Positions 35,765 to 45,045 are shown, counted from the stretch's first letter. The stretch: 64,000 bases of DNA from JAEUJM01 sp041918615 (GCA_041918615.1 JAYRVH010000025.1:124001-188000); one strand, 5' to 3'. The notes: a model not told the origin generated them from the sequence alone. Program-made: numbers and translations.

Positions 35765-38215
35765 GTGGTAGCAAGCACACGGGACTCGGGCGCGGGCGGG
35801 CGTCTGGTGGCGCGCGCCGAGGCGCGGCGGCGCTGGCCGTCCTTGCTGGGTCTGGCCGTCCTCGTCGCCCTGGTCGTGACCGCGGTCCTGGCGTTGGCCG
35901 GTGGCGCTCGACGGACCGCCACGGTGGTCGACCGCTACCTCGACGAGACCGCGGCGCGCGACTACTCGGCGTTCAGCTTCGGTGTCTTCGGCAGCGGCGG
36001 CGAGGACGCGCTGCCACCGGCCACCGATGCGCTGCGCCAGCTCGAGGCGGCGGTGCGTGAGGTCGACGGTGTCGACGAGGTCGGTGGGTCCGTCGGCTTT
36101 CCGACCGGGGCGAGCGCCGAGTTCGACTTCACGATCTTTTCGAGCCCCGAGGACACCATGTTCTCGACGATCGACCGCCCGGTGGTGCGCGAGGGCCGTC
36201 TTCCTGCCGCCGGCGCCGCCAACGAAGTGGCCCTCAACGAGGTGTCCGCCGAGCTCCTGGGCGTCGGCGTCGGTGACGTGATCGAGGCGCCCACCTTCGC
36301 ACTGGCCGACTGCGAGGCCTTGCTTGGCGGTACGGAGTTCCCCGGCTTCAACGGTCCGCTCCTGCGTCTCGAGGTGGTGGGTCGCGTGCTTCTGCCCGAC
36401 GACCTTCGAGGCGTGGAGGCCGAGTCGGGACCGATTGGCGTCGGTTCGCCCGCGTTCGCCGGCCGGTACGACGAAGAGGTGTGTTCGACGGTCATCTACG
36501 CCTCGATTCGTGTTGGCGACGACGATCCGGGCATCGCCGCCATCCAGGAGGCCGTTGATGGGGCCTCGGTGGGGGCCGAGATCGCGCTCGCCGCCTCGAC
36601 CGAGGACGACTTCGAGAACGAGGCCCGATCGGCCATCCACGTCGTGGTCGTGGTCCTCGTCCTCCTGGCCGCGGTGGCGGCCATCGCCGGGCTCGCCACC
36701 GCCGCTCAGGGTGTGCGGCGCCAGGCATCGGCATCGACGACGACGGCGGCGGGGAGAACGCTCGCCGCCCTCGGCATGACCCGCCATCAGCGAGCCCAGG
36801 CGGTCGGTGCACCGATCGCGCTGGCCGTGTTGGTGGGAACCCTTGCCGGCGCCGTCGGCGCCTACCTCGCATCGGCGTGGTTCCCCGTGTCCCTGGGGCG
36901 ACGGATCGAGCCTGACCCCGGCCTCTCGGCCGACCTGGTGGTCCTGGTGGGTGGGGCGCTGGCCATCGCGCTCTTCGCCATGGCGTGGGCCTACGTCGTC
37001 AGCCGCAGTGTCGAGGGTGTGGTGGCGAACCGCGTGGTGACGCGACCGTCGCAGGCGGCCGAAGGCGCGGCACGGCTCGGGCTTCCGCCTCCGGCGGTCA
37101 TCGGCCTCCGCCTCGCGTACGAGGGTGGATCGGCACGGCCGAGGGTGCCCGTGAGGTCGGCGCTGGCCGGCGCGTCGCTCGCGGTGATCGGCGTTGTGGC
37201 GGTGGTCACGTTCTCGGCCTCCCTCGACGAGACCATGGCGCGGCCCGAGCGCTACGGCTGGACGTGGAGCTCCATGCCTGACTTCTACGAGGGTGACGCC
37301 GACGTCGCGATCGAGACGATCGCCCAGGACGAGCGGATCGACGCCGTCGCTCGACTCGTGGGAGGGTCGGTGGATCTCGACGATGGAGGTCGCGTGCAGG
37401 CCTTCGGCATCGAAGACCGTGTGGGAGTAACCGACTTCACCGTTCTCGCCGGACGGGCTCCTCGGGCCGACGACGAGGTGGCGCTGGGTGCGACGTTGAT
37501 GAGCGAGGCAGGCGTGGCCATCGGTGATCGCGTCGTGGCGGTCGGCGCCGACGGCGACAACCAGGAGCTCACCGTCGTCGGCGAAGCCATCGTCCCGCTC
37601 GTCGACGACAACGTCGAGCCGGGCAACGGCTTGCTCCTCACGGTTCCCGCCCTCAGGAGCCTGGTCCGGGGGGAGGTGCAAGAGAAGCTGATCATCCGGT
37701 ATCGCGAAGGCGTCGACGCGCCGGCGCTCGAGCGTGACCTCGTTGAGCTGGGCTACGCGTTCCCTGGCTACGCCGATCCCCGGCCCCCGAGCCGCTTGGC
37801 GAATCTCGGTGCCCTCGACGGGGTCTTCCTGGCGCTCGCCGTGTTCCTCGCGCTCTTAGGCGCCGTCGGCCTCACCCATGCCCTCATCGTCTCGGCCCGC
37901 CGCCACCGGACGTCGTTCGCTGCCCTCCGGGCCATCGGGTTCGTCCGCGGTCAGGTGCGTCGGGTGCTCGTCTGGCAGGCCGCGGCCATCGCACTCGTGG
38001 CCGTCGTGGTGGGGGTCACGCTCGGGGTGGTGGCCGGGCGCGTCGCCTGGACCGTGGCGGTGGCGAACCTGGGCATCATCGAGGTGATGGCTGTGCCGAT
38101 GGGGGCGGTTGCCCTCGTTGCCGCAGGTGCCCTCGCAGGAGCAGTACTGCTGGCGTTGGTCCCTGCCGTCATCGCCACACGGGGCCGCCCCGCCGAAGCA
38201 CTGCGCACCGAGTGA
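35765..38215 (+). CDS. FtsX-like ABC permease without an adjacent ATPase
   Basis: 816 residues, GTG start. N-terminal membrane helix (residues 27-47), a large extracytoplasmic domain (48-285), three helices (290-410), a second extracytoplasmic domain (455-640) and a C-terminal block of three helices (655-800) with ALRAIGFVRGQVRRVLVWQ, the FtsX signature. This is the MacB/FtsX-type layout with two permease units in one chain. No ATPase gene lies within the window around it. It could work with an ATPase encoded elsewhere on lipids or lipoproteins; that is unproven. Confidence 0.8.
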   Translation: MVASTRDSGAGGRLVARAEARRRWPSLLGLAVLVALVVTAVLALAGGARRTATVVDRYLDETAARDYSAFSFGVFGSGGEDALPPATDALRQLEAAVREVDGVDEVGGSVGFPTGASAEFDFTIFSSPEDTMFSTIDRPVVREGRLPAAGAANEVALNEVSAELLGVGVGDVIEAPTFALADCEALLGGTEFPGFNGPLLRLEVVGRVLLPDDLRGVEAESGPIGVGSPAFAGRYDEEVCSTVIYASIRVGDDDPGIAAIQEAVDGASVGAEIALAASTEDDFENEARSAIHVVVVVLVLLAAVAAIAGLATAAQGVRRQASASTTTAAGRTLAALGMTRHQRAQAVGAPIALAVLVGTLAGAVGAYLASAWFPVSLGRRIEPDPGLSADLVVLVGGALAIALFAMAWAYVVSRSVEGVVANRVVTRPSQAAEGAARLGLPPPAVIGLRLAYEGGSARPRVPVRSALAGASLAVIGVVAVVTFSASLDETMARPERYGWTWSSMPDFYEGDADVAIETIAQDERIDAVARLVGGSVDLDDGGRVQAFGIEDRVGVTDFTVLAGRAPRADDEVALGATLMSEAGVAIGDRVVAVGADGDNQELTVVGEAIVPLVDDNVEPGNGLLLTVPALRSLVRGEVQEKLIIRYREGVDAPALERDLVELGYAFPGYADPRPPSRLANLGALDGVFLALAVFLALLGAVGLTHALIVSARRHRTSFAALRAIGFVRGQVRRVLVWQAAAIALVAVVVGVTLGVVAGRVAWTVAVANLGIIEVMAVPMGAVALVAAGALAGAVLLALVPAVIATRGRPAEALRTE

Positions 38216-38252
38216 CCCTGACACCCCCCGAACCCCCCCGAACCCCCCTCGA

Positions 38253-38297
38253 ACTCGACGCAATAGCGATCGGATTCCGATAGGTATTGCGTCGAGT
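38253..38297 (+). promoter_or_regulatory. Long hairpin ending at the start codon of the methyltransferase gene
   Basis: ACTCGACGCAATA (38253-38265) pairs perfectly with 38285-38297, and inside it ATCGG (38269-38273) pairs with CCGAT (38277-38281) around a 3-base loop. The outer arm ends exactly before the ATG at 38298. The element includes TAGGTATT, a possible -10. It could be a terminator for the preceding gene, an operator, or an RNA hairpin limiting translation. It is preceded by three runs of CCCCCCGAA-type sequence. Confidence 0.6.
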
Positions 38298-39317
38298 ATG
38301 GGCGCCGAACGATTCGACGAGTACGTGGAGCGCGCGCTCTACCACCGTGAGCGGGGGTTCTACGCGACAGGGGGCACGGCAGGGCGCCGGGGTGACTTCC
38401 TCACGAGCCCCGAGGTCGGGCCGTTGTTCGGTGCGGTGATCGCACGGGCGTTCGACACCTGGTGGCACGACCTGGGCGAGCCCGACCCGTTCACATTGGT
38501 CGAGGCCGGAGCGGGCCCGGGCACGTTGGCCCGGGCCGTGCGGGCGGCCGCGCCCGAGTGCTCTGGGGCGCTTCGGTACGTGACGGTCGAGCGGTCGGCG
38601 GCGCAACGGGCGCGGCAGCCGGACGACGTCGAGCGGCTCGAGCGCATGCCGGACCGGCCGTTCAGCGGCGTGGTCCTGGCCAACGAGCTGCTCGACAACC
38701 TGGCGTTCCGCCTCTTCGAGCGGACGTCCGACGGGTGGAGGGAAGCCTTCGTGGACGAGGGGCAGGAGGTGCTCGTAGAGGTCGCCGAGCCGCCCGAGGC
38801 GCTGCGGGCGTTGGCCGATGCGCCGACGGGGGCGCGGGTGCCGGTGCAGGAGCAGGCGGCGGCGTGGCTGGGCGAGGCCCTGGCACTCGTCGAACGGGGC
38901 CGTGTGGTGGTGATCGACTACGCCGACACCACCGCGGCCATGAGCCGGCGGCCGCAGGACGAGTGGCTCCGCACCTACCGCGCCCACGGGCGGGGCGGAC
39001 CGCCGCTCGACCAGACCGGCACGCAGGACGTCACCGTCGAGGTGGCGATCGACCAGTTGGCCGCCGTGCGCCCGCCGGACGTCGACCAGGCCCAGGCCGA
39101 CTTCCTCGGCGATCACGGCATCGACGGCCTGGTCGACGAGGGACGTCGGGTCTGGGTCGAGCGAGCGCACCTGGGTGATCTCGAGGCGATCCGGGCCCGC
39201 AGCCGGATCACCGAGGCCGACGCACTGTGCGACGCGTCCGGCCTGGGCGCGTTCCGCGTCCTGCAATGGGTGAACGGCTCGCTGCGGACCGGGTGTAGAC
39301 CTTCGACCGGACGGTGA
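38298..39317 (+). CDS. MidA/NDUFAF7-family SAM-dependent methyltransferase
   Basis: 339 residues from ATG at 38298. SAM-binding motif FTLVEAGAGPGTLARAV (about residue 62), VVLANELLDNLAFRLF (motif around 125-140) and the NDUFAF7-type opening ERALYHRERGFYATG with DFLTSPEVGPLFG. In animals, members of this family dimethylate a conserved Arg of the complex I 49-kDa subunit and are needed for assembly. Its position a gene after the second nuo operon, whose NuoD has Arg at the corresponding site, supports that role; the substrate here is inferred. Confidence 0.8.
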   Translation: MGAERFDEYVERALYHRERGFYATGGTAGRRGDFLTSPEVGPLFGAVIARAFDTWWHDLGEPDPFTLVEAGAGPGTLARAVRAAAPECSGALRYVTVERSAAQRARQPDDVERLERMPDRPFSGVVLANELLDNLAFRLFERTSDGWREAFVDEGQEVLVEVAEPPEALRALADAPTGARVPVQEQAAAWLGEALALVERGRVVVIDYADTTAAMSRRPQDEWLRTYRAHGRGGPPLDQTGTQDVTVEVAIDQLAAVRPPDVDQAQADFLGDHGIDGLVDEGRRVWVERAHLGDLEAIRARSRITEADALCDASGLGAFRVLQWVNGSLRTGCRPSTGR

Positions 39318-39330
39318 CGGGGTTCGTGCC

Positions 39331-39358
39331 GACACCCGGGTTTCAGGGTGGGGGTGTC
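39331..39358. terminator. Hairpin between convergent genes
   Basis: GACACCC (39331-39337) and GGGTGTC (39352-39358) form a 7-bp stem with a 14-base loop between the ends of the methyltransferase gene and the convergent GGDEF-EAL gene, whose stop codon it touches. A weak bidirectional terminator candidate. Confidence 0.4.
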
Positions 39359-41201
39359 AGCGTCCCGGGGCGTCGAGCGGTCCGTCCCCGCCCTTTCCGA
39401 GGGCGAGGGTCGCCGTGGTTGCCGATGGGGACCTCGGGTTCCGCACGACGTCGGCGAAGCCCCGGCGGATGGCCCCTCCGAGCTCCGGTCCCGGCGCCGG
39501 CCGGCCGAAGAGGAAGCCCTGGCCGGCCCGACAGCCCATGGTGCGAAGATGGGCCACCTGCGCGCGGTGCTCGATGCCTTCGGCGACGACCTCCATGCCC
39601 AGGGCCGTGGCGAGGCCGACGGTCGACGAGACGATGGCGGTGTCGCCCGCGTCGTGGCCGAGGCCGGCGACGAAGCGCTGGTCCACCTTCAGGAGCTCGG
39701 TCGGGAAGTCCTTCAGGTGGGCGAGCGACGAGTAGCCGGTACCGAAGTCGTCGACCGCGAGGTGGACGCCGAGCCGGCGAAGCGTGGCCAGTCGGGCCAG
39801 CCCCGCCTCGCCGCTGAGCAGGAGCGCCGTCTCGGTGAGCTCGAGGCCCAGATGCGTCCGGCCGAGTCGGCCGCTGCCCAAGATGCGACGCACCCGCTCG
39901 ACGAAGCCGTCGTCGGCGAGCTGCGACAGGGAGACGTTGACGGCGAGGAGCGGCAGCTCGATGCCCTCCCAGTGCCAGGACTCCGCCTGGCCGACCGCAC
40001 GGTCGAGCACCCAGTCGCCGACCTTGCCGATGAGGCCGGACTCCTCGGCGATCGGGATGAACTCGTCCGGTCGCACGTGCTCGCCGCCGGGCTGTTCCCA
40101 GCGGACGAGCGACTCGACGCCGAGGACGCGGCCGTCGAGCAGGTCGACGATGGGCTGGAAGTTGAGGGTGAGCTCGTCGCGTGCGATCGCGCGGCGGAGC
40201 CCGTCGGCCAGCTCGCGCCGTCTGGACTGGCGTCGGTGCAACTCTGTCGAAAAGGTGACGACGCGGTTGCCACCGGCCTCTTTGGCTCGTCGCATGGCGC
40301 TGTCGGCTTCGCTGAGGACCCGTTCGGGCGACACCCGTTCGCTCGGGGCGATGACGCGCACTCCGATGCTGCACGAGACGTAGGCGTGCTGCTCGGTGAG
40401 GGCAAACGGCTGCTCGATGGCCCGGCGCAGGATCTCGGCGGCCGAAACGGCTCCGGGCTCGTCGGTGTCCTCGCAGACGGCGACGAACTCGTCGCCACCG
40501 ACCCGGTACAGCTGGTCGGCCCGCCCAAGGGCAGTGGCCATGCGTCGGGCCACCCGCCGGAGAAGCTCGTCCCCGGCACTGTGACCGCTGCTCTGGTTGA
40601 CCGAGGTGAACCGGTCGAGGTCGCAGAACAGGAGGCTGACGGCCTGACCGGCCCGTCGCGAGCGGTCGACGGCCGCGGTGAGTCGCTCGACCAGGAGGCG
40701 CCGGTTCGGGAGCCCGGTGAGGGCGTCGTGGTGCACGAGGTGGGCGAGGCGAGCCTCGGCCTCGTGGCGGGCGGAGACGTCGCGCAGCGTCATGAGCAGA
40801 TCGACGATGTCGCCGGTCCCGGGGTGGCGGGTGGCCCGGAGCGAGGCCTCGCACCAGACCCAGCCCCCACGTCGTCGGGTGAGGCGAAGGCGTGCCCCGT
40901 CACGGGCGCCCCGTATGCCCGCCGCGACAGCCGCTCGACAGGCGGGCCGGTCATCCGGGTGGACGAGGCTCTCCAGCGTGCTCCCGACGACGGCACCGGG
41001 TGCCCAGCCGATGAGGCTCTCGGATCGGCTGGAGGCCTGCTGGACGACACCGCCGTCATCGAGGCGCAGGATCAGGTCGGGTGAGTGGGCCGCGAGCACG
41101 GCGAAGTGGTCGGCCGCCAGGGGCCGGTCCCGCACATCGAGCACCGGCCCGTCCATGAGCGCGCCGCGCCGGGTCCTTGTCCCATTCCCAGGATTCGCCA
41201 T
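39357..41201 (-). CDS. PAS-GGDEF-EAL cyclic-di-GMP protein
   Basis: 614 residues from ATG at 41201; 27 more residues upstream are possible but shadow-like. A PAS domain occupies about residues 20-140. The GGDEF domain has an intact active site (RVGGDEFVA, near residue 235) and the EAL domain has GVESLVRW, NVSLSQL, ELTE, DDFGTGYSS and LLKVD, so both synthesis and hydrolysis of c-di-GMP are possible. No signal peptide or membrane helix, hence cytoplasmic. It lies alone, convergent with the methyltransferase. Confidence 0.9.
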   Translation of the reverse strand: MANPGNGTRTRRGALMDGPVLDVRDRPLAADHFAVLAAHSPDLILRLDDGGVVQQASSRSESLIGWAPGAVVGSTLESLVHPDDRPACRAAVAAGIRGARDGARLRLTRRRGGWVWCEASLRATRHPGTGDIVDLLMTLRDVSARHEAEARLAHLVHHDALTGLPNRRLLVERLTAAVDRSRRAGQAVSLLFCDLDRFTSVNQSSGHSAGDELLRRVARRMATALGRADQLYRVGGDEFVAVCEDTDEPGAVSAAEILRRAIEQPFALTEQHAYVSCSIGVRVIAPSERVSPERVLSEADSAMRRAKEAGGNRVVTFSTELHRRQSRRRELADGLRRAIARDELTLNFQPIVDLLDGRVLGVESLVRWEQPGGEHVRPDEFIPIAEESGLIGKVGDWVLDRAVGQAESWHWEGIELPLLAVNVSLSQLADDGFVERVRRILGSGRLGRTHLGLELTETALLLSGEAGLARLATLRRLGVHLAVDDFGTGYSSLAHLKDFPTELLKVDQRFVAGLGHDAGDTAIVSSTVGLATALGMEVVAEGIEHRAQVAHLRTMGCRAGQGFLFGRPAPGPELGGAIRRGFADVVRNPRSPSATTATLALGKGGDGPLDAPGR

Positions 41202-41394
41202 GGCCCTCCCGTCGGCCCGAGCGCAGCGATCCTGAGCGCCGCCGCGCGTTTGGCGACGTGCCGCCGTCGATCGCCCGACCACACCGGGCCGGTACCGGTC
41301 GGCGAAGCCGATCGGGCGTCGAAGCAGCCCATGTAGAGACCGTTAGGATCGCACCGCACCCGACAGATCATCCGCACCAGGGGGATTCGACACG

Positions 41395-43350
41395 ATGTCC
41401 GAACCGACCATCGAGAATTACTTCGTCGAAGACCGCACCTTCCCGCCGTCGCCGGAGTTCGTGGCGAACGCTCTGGTGTCCGACCGCTCGCTCTACGACG
41501 AGGCAGACCGCGACCACGAGGCCTTCTGGGCGCGCCAGGCGCGCGAGCTGGTGACCTGGAGCCGCGACTTCCACACGGTCCTCGAGTGGGACCTGCCGTT
41601 CGCCAAGTGGTTCCTGGGCGGGCAGCTCAACGTGTCGTACAACTGCCTCGACCGCCACGTCGACGCCGGCCGTGGCGACAAGGTGGCGTACCACTGGGAG
41701 GGTGAGCCTGGCGACACCCGCACCCTCACCTACACCGACCTCTACGACGAGGTTCGTAGGTTCGCCAACGTGCTCAAGGGGCTCGGCGTCACCAAGGGTG
41801 ACCGTGTCGCCATCTACATGCCGATGATCCCCGAGCTGCCGGTTGCCATGTTGGCGTGCGCCCGTATCGGTGCCGCCCACTCGGTGGTCTTCGGCGGGTT
41901 CTCGCCCGACTCGCTCGTCGACCGCATAAACGACGCCGAGTGCGCGGTGGTCATCACCGCCGACGGCGGCTACCGGCGTGGGAGCGCCTCGGGTCTCAAG
42001 GTGAACGTGGACGAGGCGGTGGTGCAGACCCCCACCGTCACGTCGGTGGTGGTGGTGCAGCGCACGGGCCAGGACGTCGCCATGGTCGACGGGCGCGACC
42101 ACTGGTACCACGAGCTGATGGCCGACGCGTCGACCGACTGCCCACCCGAGCCCATGGAGTCCGAGGACCTGCTCTACCTGCTCTACACCTCGGGCACGAC
42201 GGCCAAGCCCAAAGGCATCATGCACACCACCGGCGGCTACCTCACGCAGGTGGCGTTCACCCACAAGTACGTGTTCGACCTCAAGCCCGAGACCGACGTG
42301 TACTGGTGTGCCGCCGACATCGGCTGGGTCACCGGCCACAGCTACATCGTCTACGGGCCGCTGACCAACGGCGCCACGTCGGTGATCTACGAGGGCACGC
42401 CCGACACGCCCGGTCGCGACCGCCTGTGGCAGATCGTCGAGTCCTACGGTGTCACCCAGCTCTACACGGCGCCCACTGCCATCCGCACCTTCATGAAGTG
42501 GGGCCACCAGGAGCCGGCGGGCCACGACCTGTCGACCCTGCGCCTGCTCGGCACCGTGGGCGAGCCCATCAACCCCGAGGCGTGGATGTGGTACCACACC
42601 CACATCGGTGGCGAGCGCTGCCCCATCGTCGACACGTGGTGGCAGACCGAGACCGGCGCGCAGATGATCTCGCCGCTCCCCGGGGTCACCGTCACCAAGC
42701 CGGGCTCGGCCACCTTCCCCCTTCCGGGCATCGGGGTCGAGGTGGTCGACGATGCGGGCGTGCCCATCGAGCGGGGTGGGGGCTACCTCACGCTCACCAA
42801 GCCCTGGCCGGGGATGCTCCGCGGCATCTACGGCGATCCCGAGCGCTACCGGGACACCTACTGGAGCAAGTACCCGGGCCGTTACTTCGCGGGCGACGGC
42901 GCCAAGATCGATGACGACGGCTACCTGTGGCTGCTCGGCCGGGTGGACGACGTGATGAACGTGTCGGGCCACCGGGTGTCGACCACCGAGGTCGAATCCG
43001 CACTGGTCGACCATCAGTCGGTGGCCGAGTCGGCCGTGGTTGGTGCCAACGACCCCACCACGGGCCAGGCCATCATCGGCTACGTGATCCTGAAGGGCGG
43101 CCAGGAGGCGTCGCCCGAGCTGGGCGAGGAGCTCCGCCAGCACGTGGCCAAGAAGATCGGCCCCACGGCCAAGCCCAAGACGGTGATCTTCGTGCCCGAC
43201 CTGCCGAAGACCCGCAGCGGCAAGATCATGCGCCGCCTGCTTCGCGACGTGGCCGACGGCCACACCCTCGGCGACACCACCACCCTCGCCGACGCCTCGG
43301 TGGTACAGGAGATCCGCGACCGGGCCACCGCCATGCCCCAGGAGGACTGA
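41395..43350 (+). CDS. acsA: Acetyl-CoA synthetase
   Basis: 651 residues. Converts acetate, ATP and CoA to acetyl-CoA via acetyl-AMP. AMP-binding P-loop YTSGTTAKPKGIMHTTGGYL near residue 262, CAADIGWVTGHSYIVYGPL, and catalytic PKTRSGKIMRR with Lys610, the lysine regulated by acetylation in homologues. Length matches the family (650). ATG has GGGGGA about ten bases upstream, and TAGGAT at 41344 may be the -10. The HAD-like gene follows after seven bases. Confidence 0.95.
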   Translation: MSEPTIENYFVEDRTFPPSPEFVANALVSDRSLYDEADRDHEAFWARQARELVTWSRDFHTVLEWDLPFAKWFLGGQLNVSYNCLDRHVDAGRGDKVAYHWEGEPGDTRTLTYTDLYDEVRRFANVLKGLGVTKGDRVAIYMPMIPELPVAMLACARIGAAHSVVFGGFSPDSLVDRINDAECAVVITADGGYRRGSASGLKVNVDEAVVQTPTVTSVVVVQRTGQDVAMVDGRDHWYHELMADASTDCPPEPMESEDLLYLLYTSGTTAKPKGIMHTTGGYLTQVAFTHKYVFDLKPETDVYWCAADIGWVTGHSYIVYGPLTNGATSVIYEGTPDTPGRDRLWQIVESYGVTQLYTAPTAIRTFMKWGHQEPAGHDLSTLRLLGTVGEPINPEAWMWYHTHIGGERCPIVDTWWQTETGAQMISPLPGVTVTKPGSATFPLPGIGVEVVDDAGVPIERGGGYLTLTKPWPGMLRGIYGDPERYRDTYWSKYPGRYFAGDGAKIDDDGYLWLLGRVDDVMNVSGHRVSTTEVESALVDHQSVAESAVVGANDPTTGQAIIGYVILKGGQEASPELGEELRQHVAKKIGPTAKPKTVIFVPDLPKTRSGKIMRRLLRDVADGHTLGDTTTLADASVVQEIRDRATAMPQED

Positions 43351-43357
43351 GCAGGGT

Positions 43358-43867
43358 TTGGCCTGGCCCCCGAGCAGTCCCGGCGAGTGGGACAACTGGC
43401 GGTGGCGCGACGGGTTGGTGGCACCCGGCCCCGCGGTGGTGTTCGACATGGACGGCGTGCTGTCCGACGCCGCCGGACGCCAGCACTACCTCGAGTACCC
43501 GAGGCGCGACTGGGAGGCGTTCTTCCGTGCGTGCGGCGACGACCCGCTGATCGACGAGGTCGCCCGCCTGCTCGACCTGCTCGACGCCGGTCTGCGGGTG
43601 GTGCTGCTGACCGCCCGCCCGATCCGCGTGCAGCCCCAGACGCTCGGGTGGCTCGACCGCTACCAGCTCCGGTGGGACCTGCTCGTCATGCGCGAGCACG
43701 ACGACCTCATGGCGTTCCGGCACTTCAAGCGCCGCACGGTGGAGGAGCTACGCGACTACGGGTTCGACCTGCGCCTCGCCTTCGAGGACGACCGACGTAA
43801 CGTCGACATGTTCCACAGCGAGGCCATCCCCTGCATCTACATCCATTCGGGCTACTACGACGCGTAG
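43358..43867 (+). CDS. HAD-like hydrolase
   Basis: 169 residues from TTG at 43358; GTG at 43418 is an alternative and would begin right at the first motif. Motif I FDMDGVLSD (Asp30, Asp32), a Thr motif LLTARPIRVQ and FEDDRRNVDMFHS with the acidic motif IV. Resembles polynucleotide 3'-phosphatase/kinase-type HAD domains. Near-copy of its 3' third lies at 45180, so the gene took part in a segmental duplication. Probably cotranscribed with acsA. Confidence 0.8.
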   Translation: MAWPPSSPGEWDNWRWRDGLVAPGPAVVFDMDGVLSDAAGRQHYLEYPRRDWEAFFRACGDDPLIDEVARLLDLLDAGLRVVLLTARPIRVQPQTLGWLDRYQLRWDLLVMREHDDLMAFRHFKRRTVEELRDYGFDLRLAFEDDRRNVDMFHSEAIPCIYIHSGYYDA

Positions 43868-43937
43868 CTGTCGGCTCTTCGCCTGAGCCGCGTATCCTGA
43901 GGCCGGGGCCCGCCACCGGCATTGAGCGCCACAGACG

Positions 43938-44216
43938 GTGGAGGAGCGGAAGGCGGGCTATCGCATCGGCCTCGAGTCCCAGGCCAACCTGTACGGCGTC
44001 TCGGTCGAGGAGGCGGCACTCGGGTTTCGTGGCACCGGGGGGCCAGGGCGCCGGGCCGGCCGGGAGGACGACGATCTCGCGGAGACGGGCTGGGCGTTGT
44101 TGCGTCTCGTCGACCCGCATCCGGTGATAGCGGTGATCGTCTTCCCGCTCTTGCCCCTCCTCGCGCTCGCGTGGCGCCGGCGCCGTCTGTTCCGGCCGGC
44201 GACCGAGGACGCATGA
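43938..44216 (+). CDS. Small membrane protein, hypothetical
   Basis: 92 residues, GTG start. Soluble N-terminal ~50 residues, then a hydrophobic helix (about 61-80) ended by WRRRRLFRP. No family recognised. Its stop overlaps an ATG beginning the lipoprotein remnant. Lies in the decayed 43.9-49 kb stretch. Confidence 0.4.
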   Translation: MEERKAGYRIGLESQANLYGVSVEEAALGFRGTGGPGRRAGREDDDLAETGWALLRLVDPHPVIAVIVFPLLPLLALAWRRRRLFRPATEDA

Positions 44217-44420
44217 GCCCGAGGCACCGTTTCGGCTGGTTGGCGGGGTGGGAGGGTCGTCGCCCTCCTGGTCATGGCTGCCTTGGTTGTGGGCTGTGGT
44301 TCCGCGGCTCCGCCCGAGGTGGCCGGCCCGGTGGACGGGGTAGGGCTGAGTCCCCGCAAGGGCCCGGCGGTGGTCTGGGTTGGTGACCGGCTCTTCGTGT
44401 TCGATGGCCATCTTGACCCT
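44213..44420 (+). pseudogene. Remnant of a lipoprotein gene (frameshifted, truncated)
   Basis: An ATG at 44213 starts MSPRHRFGWLAGWEG, and the next frame (around 44255) continues as ALLVMAALVVGCGSAAPP, a lipoprotein signal peptide with lipobox GC. A one-base frameshift joins them. After GPAVVWVGDRLFVFDG, resembling the start of a beta-propeller blade, the frame runs into the Uma2 start region. Looks like the 5' end of a gene whose remainder is lost. Judged from one reading only. Confidence 0.4.
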
Positions 44421-44456
44421 TGTCGCCACGCGGGGTTCGCGGGTACCGTCCCGCGC

Positions 44457-45017
44457 ATGGCCGTGACCGCGCACCCGCAGGACCGCCTCACGGTGGATGA
44501 GTTCTTCGCCCTCCCTGGCGAACAGTCGCACACGCAGCTGATCGACGGGGAGATCGTGGTGAATGCACCGAGCCGCCGGCACCAGGACATCATCCTCTGG
44601 CTCGCCACCGAGCTCGAGCTGTTCAGCCGTGCGCACCGCCACGTTGGTCGGCCGGGGCTGCAGATGGACCTGCCCGTCGGCGATCGCAACGTCTACCTGC
44701 CCGACCTGTGGTGGGCGTCACCGTCGCGGCTGCCCGGGCCGAAGCGCTTCGACGGGACGCCTGACCTGGCGGTCGAGGTGCGCTCGCCCGGTACCTGGCG
44801 CTTCGATGTCGGCACCAAGAAGCGGGGCTACGAGGCGGCGGGGCTGGGCGAGCTGTGGTTGGTCGACACCCAGGCCGATCGGGTCGTCGTCCACCGCCGG
44901 TCGGCACCCGCCACCCCCCGATTCGACGTCACCTTCGAGGTGTCCGCGGGTGACCAGCTGACCACGCCGATCCTGCCCGGATTCACCCTCGACGTCGCCC
45001 ACCTGTTCGACCGCTGA
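44457..45017 (+). CDS. Uma2-family (DUF820) putative endonuclease
   Basis: 186 residues from ATG at 44457; the open frame reaches 44274 but that part belongs to a remnant lipoprotein. Uma2 pattern: TVDEFFALPGE, QLIDGEIVVNAPSRRHQDI, PDLWW and PDLAVEVRSPGTW with an Asp and Glu of the restriction-like fold, then GVGELWLVD-like YEAAGLGELWLVDTQADRV. Role unknown; the family often occurs in many copies. Confidence 0.82.
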   Translation: MAVTAHPQDRLTVDEFFALPGEQSHTQLIDGEIVVNAPSRRHQDIILWLATELELFSRAHRHVGRPGLQMDLPVGDRNVYLPDLWWASPSRLPGPKRFDGTPDLAVEVRSPGTWRFDVGTKKRGYEAAGLGELWLVDTQADRVVVHRRSAPATPRFDVTFEVSAGDQLTTPILPGFTLDVAHLFDR

Positions 45018-45045
45018 TCTGGCGGCGCCGTCAAAGCGACCAGCG

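Noticed and set aside
34154..37681. 1175-codon open frame on the minus strand, antisense to nuoN2 and the FtsX-like gene
   Set aside because: GC-rich shadow: low-complexity Arg/Gly/His composition and opposing recognised genes on the plus strand.
44274..44456. Longer N-terminus for the Uma2 protein including a lipobox
   Set aside because: Uma2 proteins are cytoplasmic and start at about 44457; the upstream part is a separate lipoprotein remnant.
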